Origin: Nitratireductor basaltis | GTDB lineage: Bacteria > Pseudomonadota > Alphaproteobacteria > Rhizobiales > Rhizobiaceae | Length of the DNA stretch: 64,000 bases | Direction: 5' to 3' | NCBI RefSeq assembly: GCF_000733725.1 | Contig: NZ_JMQM01000002.1 | Span: 434,001 to 498,000, forward strand | Shown here: positions 54,145-62,434 of the stretch, in pieces | Position numbering within the stretch: position 1 is the first letter of the stretch | Layout: each line of letters opens with the position of its first letter | Program-made: the position numbers and the translations under genes | Notes under the pieces: generated by a model | What the model was told of the DNA's origin: nothing | Databases searched by the model: none | What the model saw: the letters and a program-made list of their open reading frames with translations, nothing else

Positions 54145-57123
54145 ATGAATATTCAGCCATATGAGAAATCTCCCACCGCGCTGACGGGACGCGGCGTGAC
54201 CGCGATATTGGGTCCGACCAATACCGGCAAGACGCATATGGCGATCGAGCGGATGGTGGCGCACAGCACCGGGGTCATCGGCCTGCCGCTGCGGCTGCTC
54301 GCGCGCGAGGTCTATCAGCGCGTGGTGCAGCGTGTGGGTCCCGAGCATGTCGCGCTCATCACGGGTGAAGAAAAGATCGTACCGCCCAAGGCGCGCTATT
54401 CGGTTTGTACTGTCGAGGCCATGCCGCGCGAAACGACCGCGGCATTCGTTGCAATCGACGAGGTCCAGCTCGCCGCGGATCTGGAACGCGGCCACATCTT
54501 CACGGACCGGCTGCTTCATCTGCGCGGGCGCGACGAGACGCTGCTTCTGGGTGCGGGCACCATGCGCGGGCTGCTGGAGAAGTTGCTGCCGGGCATCTCG
54601 GTGATCACTCGACCGCGCATGTCGGTCCTCACTTATTCCGGTTCCAAGAAAATCACGCGCCTGCCGCGCCGGTCTGCAATTGTGGCCTTCTCTTCCAACG
54701 AGGTTTACGCAATTGGCGAGTTGATCCGCCGTCAGCGCGGTGGTGCGGCCATCGTCCTCGGCGCGCTCAGCCCGCGGACACGCAATGCGCAGGTGGCGCT
54801 CTACCAGTCCGGCGATGTCGATTATCTCGTGGCGACCGATGCGATTGGCATGGGGCTCAATCTCGATGTCGACCATGTCGCCTTTGCGCAGAACCGCAAG
54901 TTCGACGGTTTCCAGTTTCGCGACCTGTCTGCCGCTGAGCTTGGCCAGATTGCAGGCCGCGCGGGTCGCCATGTGCGGGACGGCACGTTCGGCGTCACGG
55001 GTCATGTCGACCCATTCGACGATGCTCTCGTGGAGCGTATCGAGACCCATCATTTCGAGCCGGCCAAGGTATTGCAGTGGCGTACGGCCGATTTTGATTT
55101 CTCGAGCCTGAAGGCGCTGCGTGTGTCGCTGGAGACGCCGCCCAACCGTGAAGGGCTTACAAAAGCGCTTCCTGCAGCCGACCAGCGTGTGCTTGAGCAT
55201 CTGGCAAATGACGAGGATGTGGCAAGGCTTGCCGACAGCCGCGCGCGGGTCGCGCTGCTATGGGAAGCCTGTGCATTGCCCGATTATCGCAAGATTGCAC
55301 CCGCTCAACACGCAGAAATTGTGGCTGCCGTCTATCAAGACCTTGCCCGGCAGGGGCATGTTGATGAAGATTACATGGCCGATCAGGTGCGGCGCGCGTC
55401 ATCCACCGAGGGTGAGATCGACACGCTGTCGCACAGGATTGCGCAAATTCGCACCTGGACCTTTGTCTCCCACCGGCCGGGGTGGTTGTCGGATCCGACA
55501 CACTGGCAGGAAAAAACACGGGAGATCGAGGACAGCCTGTCCGATGCGCTGCATGAGCGATTGACGAAACGCTTCGTGGACCGCAGGACTTCCGTGCTCA
55601 TGAAGCGCCTGAGAGAGAACAGAATGCCGGAAGCTGAAGTTAGTAACGCTGGTGAAGTCCTGGTGGAGGGGCACCACGTGGGTGAAATGCAGGGATTCCG
55701 CTTCACCGCGGACAAGACTGCCGAAGGTGAAGATGCGCGTGCGGTGAAGACTGCAGCGCAAAAGGCACTTGCTGCAGAGTTCGAAACCCGCGCGGAGCGC
55801 TTTGCATCTTCTGCCAATGGCGATCTGGCCTTGTCGTCGGAAGGCGTGGTTCGTTGGCTCGGTGCGCCGGTGGCCACCCTGGTTGCAGGTGATGATCCGC
55901 TTCGGCCGCGCGCGATACTCCTGGCAGACGAGCAACTGACCGGCCCTTCGCGTGACAAGGTTGCCGCACGTGTTGATCGCTATGTGAATTTCCAGATCGA
56001 AAGCCAGCTCAAGCCGCTTGTCGACCTGAAACAGGCTGACAACCTGACGGGCATTGCCCGCGGCCTTGCCTTCCAGCTTGTCGAGAATTTTGGTCTTCTC
56101 AATCGTCGCGATGTTGCAGAAGAGGTGCGCTCGCTCGATCAGGATGCGCGTGCGGCACTACGCCGGCTCGGCGTCCGCTTCGGTGCCTATCACATCTTTG
56201 TTCCGGCTCTCGTCAAGCCCGGTCCTGCAGGCCTTGCTACGCTTCTTTGGGCGCTGGCAAATGACGGCAAGGACAAGCCCGGCTACGGCGATGTCGTGGC
56301 TGCGCTTGCCTCCGGCAGAACGTCGCTGGTGACGGAACCGGAATTCGACCGCGCCTTCTACCGGCTCGCCGGCTATCGCAATCTTGGTCGTCGTGCGGTC
56401 CGCGTAGACATCCTTGAGCGTCTTGCCGATCTCATCCGCCCCGCGCTTTCATGGAAGATTGGTCAGCACGAGCGTCCGGAGGGAGCCTATGACGGTTCGG
56501 CCTTCCTGGTCACGCCCGCGATGATGTCGATTCTGGGTGCAACGCCGGATGACATGGAAGCGATACTGAAGGGCCTGGGCTATCGTGCGGAGGCCAAGCC
56601 TGCTGACGAGGTTGAGAAGCGGCTGGCGGAATTGGCGCCCAAGCCTGAACTGGAAGGTGCCGAGGCAAGTGCGGCACCCGCTCCTGCAGATACCTCAGGA
56701 GAAGCTGAATCCGCTCCTGCTCCGGCTGCCAGTGAGGCAGCGGCCGCAGCAACGGCGGCTCCCGCAGTCGCCGAAACCGGAACCGAGAGCGTGAATGCTG
56801 CGCCCGTAGAAACGGCTGCAGAAGCTGAGGCCGTGGTTGAAGCTGAAGCCGAAGAGCCCAAGCCCGTGTTGCTCTGGCGTCCCGGCCGCTCCGAGCGCCG
56901 TCGGCCCCAGCGTGGCAATGAGCGCCCCAACGACGCCAACAAGGGCAAGGGTGCAAAGGGTCGCGGACCTCGCCAGCGTCATGAGGGCGGACCGCGGAAG
57001 GGTGGCAAAGGCGGTGAAAACCGCAATGGCCCACGCCAAGCCCGACCTGAACGCCCGGCACGGATCGATCCCGATTCACCGTTCGCCAAGCTCGCTGCTC
57101 TCAAAGATCAACTCAAGAAATAG
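54145..57123 (+). CDS. SUV3-like superfamily 2 RNA helicase
   Basis: A 992-residue DExH helicase, homologous to the mitochondrial degradosome helicase SUV3. N-terminal motor: motif I ILGPTNTGKTHMAIERM near residue 23, motif II FVAIDEVQL, motif III/IV region, ATDAIGMGLNLDVD and GQIAGRAGRH (motif VI). The middle carries the helical part and a C-terminal tail (about 820-992) that is low-complexity: Ala/Glu/Pro-rich, then Arg/Gly/Lys-rich (RSERRRPQRGNERPND), likely RNA-binding. ATG at 54145 has AAAAGG upstream; earlier in-frame starts lie in the repeat region. In alphaproteobacteria its role in RNA turnover is not well known. The S4 protein is 9 nt downstream. Confidence 0.88.
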   Translation: MNIQPYEKSPTALTGRGVTAILGPTNTGKTHMAIERMVAHSTGVIGLPLRLLAREVYQRVVQRVGPEHVALITGEEKIVPPKARYSVCTVEAMPRETTAAFVAIDEVQLAADLERGHIFTDRLLHLRGRDETLLLGAGTMRGLLEKLLPGISVITRPRMSVLTYSGSKKITRLPRRSAIVAFSSNEVYAIGELIRRQRGGAAIVLGALSPRTRNAQVALYQSGDVDYLVATDAIGMGLNLDVDHVAFAQNRKFDGFQFRDLSAAELGQIAGRAGRHVRDGTFGVTGHVDPFDDALVERIETHHFEPAKVLQWRTADFDFSSLKALRVSLETPPNREGLTKALPAADQRVLEHLANDEDVARLADSRARVALLWEACALPDYRKIAPAQHAEIVAAVYQDLARQGHVDEDYMADQVRRASSTEGEIDTLSHRIAQIRTWTFVSHRPGWLSDPTHWQEKTREIEDSLSDALHERLTKRFVDRRTSVLMKRLRENRMPEAEVSNAGEVLVEGHHVGEMQGFRFTADKTAEGEDARAVKTAAQKALAAEFETRAERFASSANGDLALSSEGVVRWLGAPVATLVAGDDPLRPRAILLADEQLTGPSRDKVAARVDRYVNFQIESQLKPLVDLKQADNLTGIARGLAFQLVENFGLLNRRDVAEEVRSLDQDARAALRRLGVRFGAYHIFVPALVKPGPAGLATLLWALANDGKDKPGYGDVVAALASGRTSLVTEPEFDRAFYRLAGYRNLGRRAVRVDILERLADLIRPALSWKIGQHERPEGAYDGSAFLVTPAMMSILGATPDDMEAILKGLGYRAEAKPADEVEKRLAELAPKPELEGAEASAAPAPADTSGEAESAPAPAASEAAAAATAAPAVAETGTESVNAAPVETAAEAEAVVEAEAEEPKPVLLWRPGRSERRRPQRGNERPNDANKGKGAKGRGPRQRHEGGPRKGGKGGENRNGPRQARPERPARIDPDSPFAKLAALKDQLKK

Positions 57124-57132
57124 GATACACAT

Positions 57133-57516
57133 TTGGTCGTCAGTGATCGGCAGCGTGTAGACAAGTGGCTCTTCTTCGCCAGGGTCGTGAAGTCGCGGTC
57201 GCTTGCTGCCAAGCTGGCGCAGGCGGGCAAGGTTCGGGTCAATCGCAACCGGATCGAGCAGGCCTCATATCCGCTCAAGGTGGGAGATGTGTTGACCATC
57301 ACTCTTGAGCGGCGGGTGCTGGTCTACCGGGTGATTGATCCGGGCACGCGGAGAGGACCGGCTGAAGAAGCGCGGAAACTCTATGAAGATCTGACCCCGC
57401 CCGAGCCCGCACGGGAAGCCGAGCCAGCGGATATCGCAGTACGCGATCGCGGGGCCGGTCGTCCGACAAAGAAGGACCGCCGCCAACTGCAGCGCATCTT
57501 TGGCGAAGACACCTGA
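57133..57516 (+). CDS. S4-domain RNA-binding protein (Hsp15-like)
   Basis: A 127-residue protein whose first half is an S4 RNA-binding domain (RVDKWLFFARVVKSRSLAAKLAQAGKVRVNRNRIEQASYPLKVGDVLTI), similar to Hsp15/HslR which recycles stalled 50S subunits. The rest is a short acidic linker and a basic C-terminus (RGAGRPTKKDRRQLQRIFG). Start codon is TTG at 57133, with AGGA 7 nt before it; no ATG is available. It follows the helicase gene by 9 bp, so it is in its operon. The pairing of a helicase with an S4 protein suggests an RNA role for both. Confidence 0.88.
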   Translation: MVVSDRQRVDKWLFFARVVKSRSLAAKLAQAGKVRVNRNRIEQASYPLKVGDVLTITLERRVLVYRVIDPGTRRGPAEEARKLYEDLTPPEPAREAEPADIAVRDRGAGRPTKKDRRQLQRIFGEDT

Positions 57517-57710
57517 TTGCAACGAATTGGAAAGCTGTTTCCCTTCAGGGTGATCTGGCGCAACAGCCAACTCTTGCCAGCGTCGGACAAAGCGGCTACC
57601 TCACCGCCACGACCTTCGCAGCGCTTGTCTCAAGCGGCCTGGCGGGTATCCACTAGCAGATGATGTCGGCGGAAGCGGCTTAGCCGTTCGCCTTCGCCCG
57701 GGAGTTCCTG

Positions 57711-58049
57711 ATGACCTATCTCGTGACCGACAATTGCATCAAGTGCAAGTATATGGACTGCGTGGAGGTATGCCCGGTCGACTGCTTCTATGAAGGCGAG
57801 AATATGCTTGTCATCCATCCGGATGAGTGTATCGACTGCGGTGTCTGCGAGCCGGAATGCCCGGCTGAAGCCATCAAGCCGGATACGGAGCCGGGTCTCG
57901 ACAAGTGGCTCCAGGTCAATACCGAATATGCCGAAAAGTGGCCCAATATCACCATCAAGCGCGACGCGCCCGACGATGCGCAGAAGTTTGACGGCGAAGA
58001 AGGCAAGTTCGAAAAGTATTTCTCGGCTGAGCCGGGCCAGGGCGACTGA
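57711..58049 (+). CDS. fdxA: 7Fe ferredoxin FdxA
   Basis: A 112-residue ferredoxin with the cysteine pattern of Azotobacter-type FdI, holding one 3Fe-4S and one 4Fe-4S cluster: [18 protein letters not shown] at the N-terminus and [12 protein letters not shown] at about residue 40, followed by the C-terminal extension ([12 protein letters not shown]). It carries low-potential electrons and is often linked to oxidative-stress control (NADPH:ferredoxin reductase). GGGAG precedes the ATG. The gap from the S4 gene (195 bp) suggests its own promoter. Confidence 0.95.
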   Translation: MTYLVTDNCIKCKYMDCVEVCPVDCFYEGENMLVIHPDECIDCGVCEPECPAEAIKPDTEPGLDKWLQVNTEYAEKWPNITIKRDAPDDAQKFDGEEGKFEKYFSAEPGQGD

Positions 58050-58429
58050 CGTCACACATGTGGGCTTGCCGCTCGCATAGCCATTTCAGCCTCTGCGACT
58101 CTTTGTCGCGAAAACAGCGTGGTGCGAATCTGGCCCCTGCGCCGGAAAGCTTCAACTATGGCAAATAGTTGATTTCCTCAGCTTTTTGTGGTAGCTTCCG
58201 AAGACATGCCGATTTCAACACGTCTGCAGATGGCGCAGAAAACCTAATCATTCGAAAGGTGCGTTACATTCCAAGGCCAAGACTTTTCGGGGCCTTGAGG
58301 ATCGGCATGACTGCCGGTGCCCGTGCGGCATGTAACTCCTGAATTGACGCCATTTCCAGCCAGCATCGGCATTGCGACCGGGCGGAGACGCGAATCTCCT
58401 CGGCCCATAAAAACAGGAGTGTTAGGCGT
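58050..58429. other. Long leader upstream of carD
   Basis: 380 bp without a gene. An 8-bp inverted repeat TCAACTAT-N5-ATAGTTGA lies at 58152-58172, followed by a plausible promoter (TTGATT near 58169 and TAGCTT near 58192), and a hairpin CAAGGCC-N12-GGCCTTG at 58272-58297 would be in the 5' leader. These suggest transcription starts about 200 bp before carD, with a structured untranslated leader. Not assigned to a known riboswitch. Confidence 0.45.
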
Positions 58430-59002
58430 ATGGCAACCCAGCAGAAAAAATCGTCGCAGCGAAATGGCTTCAAGACCGGTGAGTTCATCGTCTATCCAGC
58501 ACACGGGGTAGGCCAGATCGTCGAGATCGAAGACCAAGAAGTTGCGGGCCACAAGCTGGAGCTGTTCGTTATCGATTTCCAGAAAGACAAGATGCGCCTG
58601 AAGGTGCCGGTTGCGAAGGCTTCCTCCATCGGCATGCGCAAGCTTTCCGAGACCGATTATGTGGATCGCGCTCTAAAGGTGGTGCAGGGCCGTGCACGCG
58701 TGAAGCGCACCATGTGGTCGCGCCGCGCGCAGGAATATGATGCAAAGATCAATTCCGGTGATCTCATCTCCATTTCGGAAGTTGTCCGCGACCTCTATCG
58801 CGCGGAAAACCAGCCGGAGCAGTCCTATTCGGAACGCCAGCTCTACGAAGCGGCACTTGATCGCATGGCGCGTGAAATCGCAGCCGTCAACCGCATGTCG
58901 GAGACGGAAGCGGTGCGCCTGATCGAGACCAATCTGAACAAGGGTCCGCGCCGCGGTCCGAAGGCTGAAGACGAAGAAGCAGCGAAGGAAGAAGCTGCCT
59001 GA
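58430..59002 (+). CDS. carD: CarD-family transcriptional regulator
   Basis: A 190-residue CarD/CdnL protein. N-terminal RNA polymerase-interacting domain has GEFIVYPAHGVGQIVEIEDQEVAGHKLELFVIDF, followed by helical DNA-binding domain (VLRNW-like, MWSRRAQEYDAKINSGD). It binds the RNA polymerase beta subunit and stabilises open promoter complexes, notably at rRNA and growth genes. The 190-residue size with C-terminal acidic tail is normal for alphaproteobacteria. GGAG upstream is 12 nt from the ATG, and a nearer AGGCG is present. Terminator follows at 59036-59081. Confidence 0.92.
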   Translation: MATQQKKSSQRNGFKTGEFIVYPAHGVGQIVEIEDQEVAGHKLELFVIDFQKDKMRLKVPVAKASSIGMRKLSETDYVDRALKVVQGRARVKRTMWSRRAQEYDAKINSGDLISISEVVRDLYRAENQPEQSYSERQLYEAALDRMAREIAAVNRMSETEAVRLIETNLNKGPRRGPKAEDEEAAKEEAA

Positions 59003-59035
59003 TCTTCCGTGCCCTGAACGGCATCTGATTATTTC

Positions 59036-59081
59036 TGCATGAAGCCCGGTCTCCGAGTGATGGCCGGGCTTCATGCATTTT
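59036..59081 (+). terminator. Intrinsic terminator after carD
   Basis: A perfect 14-bp stem (59036-59049 with 59064-59077), 14-nt loop, and four Ts. Confidence 0.92.
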
Positions 59082-59107
59082 GAGCTGCATCCGGCTTTTA
59101 GTGCAGC

Positions 59108-59132
59108 GGAACCTTTCTCGTAGTCTGTTGTT
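59108..59132 (+). promoter_or_regulatory. RpoE2/EcfG-type promoter of rpoH2
   Basis: GGAAC at 59108-59112, then 18 bases and TT, matches the extracytoplasmic general-stress sigma factor consensus GGAAC-N18-TT described for Sinorhizobium RpoE2 (GGAAC-N16-17-CGTT in other alphaproteobacteria; here the second element is TGTT). It sits about 60 bp before rpoH2, an RpoE2 target in Sinorhizobium. Confidence 0.7.
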
Positions 59133-59192
59133 ACCTTTTGTGATCAGCAGTGTGGCCCGCCGCCATTCTGCTCCTGCCGAAGGGAGCCATTA

Positions 59193-60056
59193 ATGCAGGA
59201 CAGCGCGAGACAGGAAATGGTCCGAGCCGCCATGAAGGCTCCTTATCTCGAACGGGACGAAGAGCAGGAGCTGGCGCGCCGTTGGAAAGAGGCGCAGGAC
59301 CAGGAAGCGCTTCACCGTATCACCCTGGCTCATATGCGTCTTGTCATTGCGATGGCGTCCAAATTCCGTTCCTTCGGTCTACCGGCAGGCGATCTCATCC
59401 AGGAGGGATATGTGGGTCTGCTGGAAGCAGCGGCACGCTTCGACCCTTCGCGCGAAGTCCGCTTCTCGACATATGCGACATGGTGGATCAGGGCTTCGAT
59501 GCAGGACTACGTACTGCGCAACTGGTCTATCGTGCGCGGCGGCACAAGCTCCGCACAGAAGGCGCTCTTCTTCAATCTTCGCCGGCTGCGCGCAAAGATG
59601 CAGCGCGCCGGCGGGGAAGCCATGCCATCCGGCGACCTCTACCGTGAAGTGGCGCACGCGCTGAAAGTACCGGAGAAGGATGTCGCGCTGATGGATGCGC
59701 GTCTGTCCGGTTCGGACACATCGCTCAATGCACCGCTGAAAAGCGATGGCGAGCAATCCTCCGAACGGCTCGATCTGCTGGTCAGCGATGACCCGCTGCC
59801 CGATGATGTTGCGGGCGAATCCATTGATGGAGAGCGCCGGACCGCATGGTTGGAGCAGGCGCTTGAAACGCTCAATGTGCGCGAGTTGAAAATCGTGCGA
59901 GAGCGTCGCCTGTCGGAAGATGGCGCAACGCTTGAAGCTCTTGGCGAGAGTCTCGGTATTTCCAAGGAGCGGGTTCGTCAGATCGAAAGCCGCGCCCTTG
60001 AAAAGCTGCAGGAATGCTTGAGCCGCAAACATCCTGAGTTGCGCGCGCCGGCATAA
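59193..60056 (+). CDS. rpoH2: RNA polymerase sigma factor RpoH2 (sigma-32 family)
   Basis: A 287-residue sigma-32-type factor. Region 2 contains LAHMRLVIAMASKFRSFGLPAGDLIQEGYVGLLEAAARF and the RFSTYATWWIRASMQDYVLRNWSIV core motif; region 4 has EALGESLGISKERVRQIESRALEKLQ. RpoH-specific QRALFFNLRR-like region is present. Alphaproteobacteria often carry two RpoH factors; the linked GGAAC-type promoter and the sequence in the middle favour RpoH2, a general-stress branch. GGGAG precedes the ATG. The gene is convergent with the M48 protease gene, ending 5 bp from it. Confidence 0.9.
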   Translation: MQDSARQEMVRAAMKAPYLERDEEQELARRWKEAQDQEALHRITLAHMRLVIAMASKFRSFGLPAGDLIQEGYVGLLEAAARFDPSREVRFSTYATWWIRASMQDYVLRNWSIVRGGTSSAQKALFFNLRRLRAKMQRAGGEAMPSGDLYREVAHALKVPEKDVALMDARLSGSDTSLNAPLKSDGEQSSERLDLLVSDDPLPDDVAGESIDGERRTAWLEQALETLNVRELKIVRERRLSEDGATLEALGESLGISKERVRQIESRALEKLQECLSRKHPELRAPA

Positions 60057-60061
60057 ACTGA

Positions 60062-61525
60062 TCAGCGATCGGTAATGATCTTCGCCTTTTCCCCTGCGGT
60101 CAGCGTCGCGCCGGGGCCGAGGGTATTTATCAGGCGGAACAGCTCAAGCTTGCGTTCCACGCCCACCATTTGGGAGGCCAGCGTCGCTACCGTGTCACCC
60201 GGTCCGACATTTACCACGCGAACGCGCAACGGCTTCAGATCGGCCACTTCCGACTGACTCATCATGCGGAAGCTGCTGGTGATCTCGTTTGCCACCGCGT
60301 CCAGTTGACTGCTGTCTCTGGGTGCTCCGGTCAACAAGCGATATACCTGCTCGCCAACACGCACGACAGTTACGTCAAATTGCCAATCGGAGGAATATGC
60401 GCGCCCACGGGCAGCCGGCAGGCCGTTGATGGTCGTGACGCGGACCGATGAGGGATCAAGCCCATCCAACCAGCCACTGCCGAGATAGTCTGTGAGCTGA
60501 GTGCCGGTATCGACCGTCGTTCCATCAAAACGGAATGCAAGATTGCCAGGCCCTGCGGCAACGACTTCGCCGCTTGAATTATCCAGAACGAAGCCATTCG
60601 GAACGGTGAAAGCGACGCCCAGTCCGGGGTGCAGGAAGGAGCGTTCGCGTACATAGCCCTGCGAGGGCTTGTCACCGAACAGGATACCATCGATGCCTGC
60701 GAGATATTGCTCGCGCTCCTTCAGGCCGCTACCCGGAGGGCCAAAATTGCGCGCATGGCGTTGGGCAAGTTCGATCCGCCGTGGGGCATTGGGGTGGCTT
60801 GCAAGGAAGTCCAGGCTGGCATCCGAGCTGCCGCTGACATTGTGGAAGGATTGGTACTGATCCATGGAGCGCAAAAAGCGCGCTGCCGCATAGGGGTCGT
60901 AACCTGCGCGGCCGATCGACCTGATGCCGACCGAATCCGCTTCCAGTTCCTGATTGCGCGAGAATTGCGCCAATCGCAGTTTTCCGCGAACGGCAGCCGC
61001 ACGTGCAGTGCCATTGCTACCCAGAACCTCGTCGACCACGCGGGTTGCCAGATTGGCTTCGGCCTCGCGACGCTGACGCTCAAGGCCGTGATTCGCCGTC
61101 ACATGCGCCATCTCATGAGCAAGTACGGCTGCAATTTCGGCCGAATCGTTCGCAAGGGCCAAGAGCCCGCGCGTGACGTAGAGATAGCCGCCGGGCAGTG
61201 CGAAGGCGTTGATATTGGGCGAATCGAGGATGGTGATGCGGTAGCTTTGCTCCGGATTGTCAGGATCCAGTGTCAGCTTTCCGACAACGCGGGCGAGCAT
61301 GCGCTCCAGCTTCGGATCGGAATATTCGCCACCATAGGTTTTGAGAATCTTGGGGTGCTGGCGTTTCGCCAGGCCAGCCAGGCGGTCCCCGCGAGTAACC
61401 GTGTCCACCGTGACCGGGTTTGACGAGGGGACGAAGTTCTTTTCGTTCAGGTCCAGTGTCTGGCAGCCGGCAAGCAGCGTCACGAGGAGAAGTGCGGAGC
61501 CTGCTCTCAGGCGGCCGAACCTCAC
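60062..61525 (-). CDS. M48-family metalloprotease, BepA-like lipoprotein
   Basis: About 487 residues. The lipoprotein signal MRFGRLRAGSALLLVTLLAGC (Cys at 21) places it on the periplasmic face; the zinc site is LAHEMAHVTANH with the third ligand Glu in FSRNQELEADSVG. The C-terminal half includes a LysM-like end (VVNVGPGDTVATLASQMVGV). BepA-type proteases check assembly of outer-membrane proteins such as LptD. GTG at 61525 is chosen over the ATG-less extension to 61591, because a 21-residue lipobox signal is ideal while 43 residues would be unusual. No Shine-Dalgarno is strong at either. Confidence 0.87.
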   Translation of the reverse strand: MRFGRLRAGSALLLVTLLAGCQTLDLNEKNFVPSSNPVTVDTVTRGDRLAGLAKRQHPKILKTYGGEYSDPKLERMLARVVGKLTLDPDNPEQSYRITILDSPNINAFALPGGYLYVTRGLLALANDSAEIAAVLAHEMAHVTANHGLERQRREAEANLATRVVDEVLGSNGTARAAAVRGKLRLAQFSRNQELEADSVGIRSIGRAGYDPYAAARFLRSMDQYQSFHNVSGSSDASLDFLASHPNAPRRIELAQRHARNFGPPGSGLKEREQYLAGIDGILFGDKPSQGYVRERSFLHPGLGVAFTVPNGFVLDNSSGEVVAAGPGNLAFRFDGTTVDTGTQLTDYLGSGWLDGLDPSSVRVTTINGLPAARGRAYSSDWQFDVTVVRVGEQVYRLLTGAPRDSSQLDAVANEITSSFRMMSQSEVADLKPLRVRVVNVGPGDTVATLASQMVGVERKLELFRLINTLGPGATLTAGEKAKIITDR

Positions 61526-61708
61526 CTCGCGCGAAATTCTCAGAGATCGGACACTGCAATGCGACAGGGCGCTAATCCTTCCGATTTCCATGAGCCAGTC
61601 TCGCGGTGGAACTAGCCACAGCTAAGACCACAAGACAAGAAGCAGGTCCTGCCATTCATCCCGGCTTTGCGTAAACATAGTGGTGAAATAACGGCTTTCC
61701 AACGCCGC

Positions 61709-62434
61709 TCAAGCGCGATTTTTTCCCAGATAGTCGCGGAAACCCTCAGGAGCCTGCCCGCCGAGGTAATCCTTGGTTGCACCAATGCCGGCGATGCGGC
61801 CTTCGGCCACATGTACCAGGCGATCGGTCAACCTGCCGGCATCTTCAGGTGCATGCGTGGCCATCACGATCGTCATCTTGCCCTCCAGATGCAGATCAGC
61901 GATGAGCGCCAGCATCTCTTCGCGCAAGGCCGGACCGAGGGAGGCAAGCGGCTCGTCAAGCAAGAGCACCGCGCGATTGCGCACGAGGACGCGTGCGAGG
62001 GCCACGCGCTGGCGTTCTCCGCCGGACAGGGCGGCAGGCAGGCGGTCCGCCTTGTCGCCAAGGCCGGTACGCATCAGGGCTGATTCCACCGCTTGCCTGT
62101 CACAATCGTTCAATCGCAGTGACGGAGACCGGCCAAGGCCTACATTCTGCCTCACACTCAGATGCGAAAACAGATTGTTCTCCTGGAATACCATCGAGAC
62201 CGGGCGCTTGTCGGGGGGAAGTGTCGTCACATCCTGTCCGTCAATCAGAATGCTTCCCTCTTGCGGGCGCTCGAAGCCGGCAATCAGGTTGAGCAATGTG
62301 GACTTGCCCGAACCGCTGGGGCCCATGACGGCCACTTTCTCACCAGCACGAATCTTGAGATCGAAGACCATGTCGGCTCCGCCGGGATAGGAAAAGCGGA
62401 TATCACGGAGTTCGATCGTGGCAGGGGCAGTCAT
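61709..62434 (-). CDS. thiQ: Thiamine ABC transporter ATP-binding protein ThiQ
   Basis: A 241-residue ATPase with Walker [10 protein letters not shown] near residue 37, Q-loop [11 protein letters not shown], signature [15 protein letters not shown], Walker [13 protein letters not shown] and H-loop ATHAPEDA. The pattern [17 protein letters not shown] is characteristic of ThiQ. It powers uptake of thiamine or its diphosphate. The ATG at 62434 overlaps the thiP stop (62431-62433), so the two are translationally coupled; the alternative start at 62485 lies in thiP. Confidence 0.93.
   Translation of the reverse strand: MTAPATIELRDIRFSYPGGADMVFDLKIRAGEKVAVMGPSGSGKSTLLNLIAGFERPQEGSILIDGQDVTTLPPDKRPVSMVFQENNLFSHLSVRQNVGLGRSPSLRLNDCDRQAVESALMRTGLGDKADRLPAALSGGERQRVALARVLVRNRAVLLLDEPLASLGPALREEMLALIADLHLEGKMTIVMATHAPEDAGRLTDRLVHVAEGRIAGIGATKDYLGGQAPEGFRDYLGKNRA

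Noticed and set aside
53899-55200. 433-codon open frame on the minus strand over the helicase start
   Set aside because: It is the shadow of the helicase gene; no family motifs, Arg/His/Gln-rich composition, and the plus-strand frame has clear helicase motifs.
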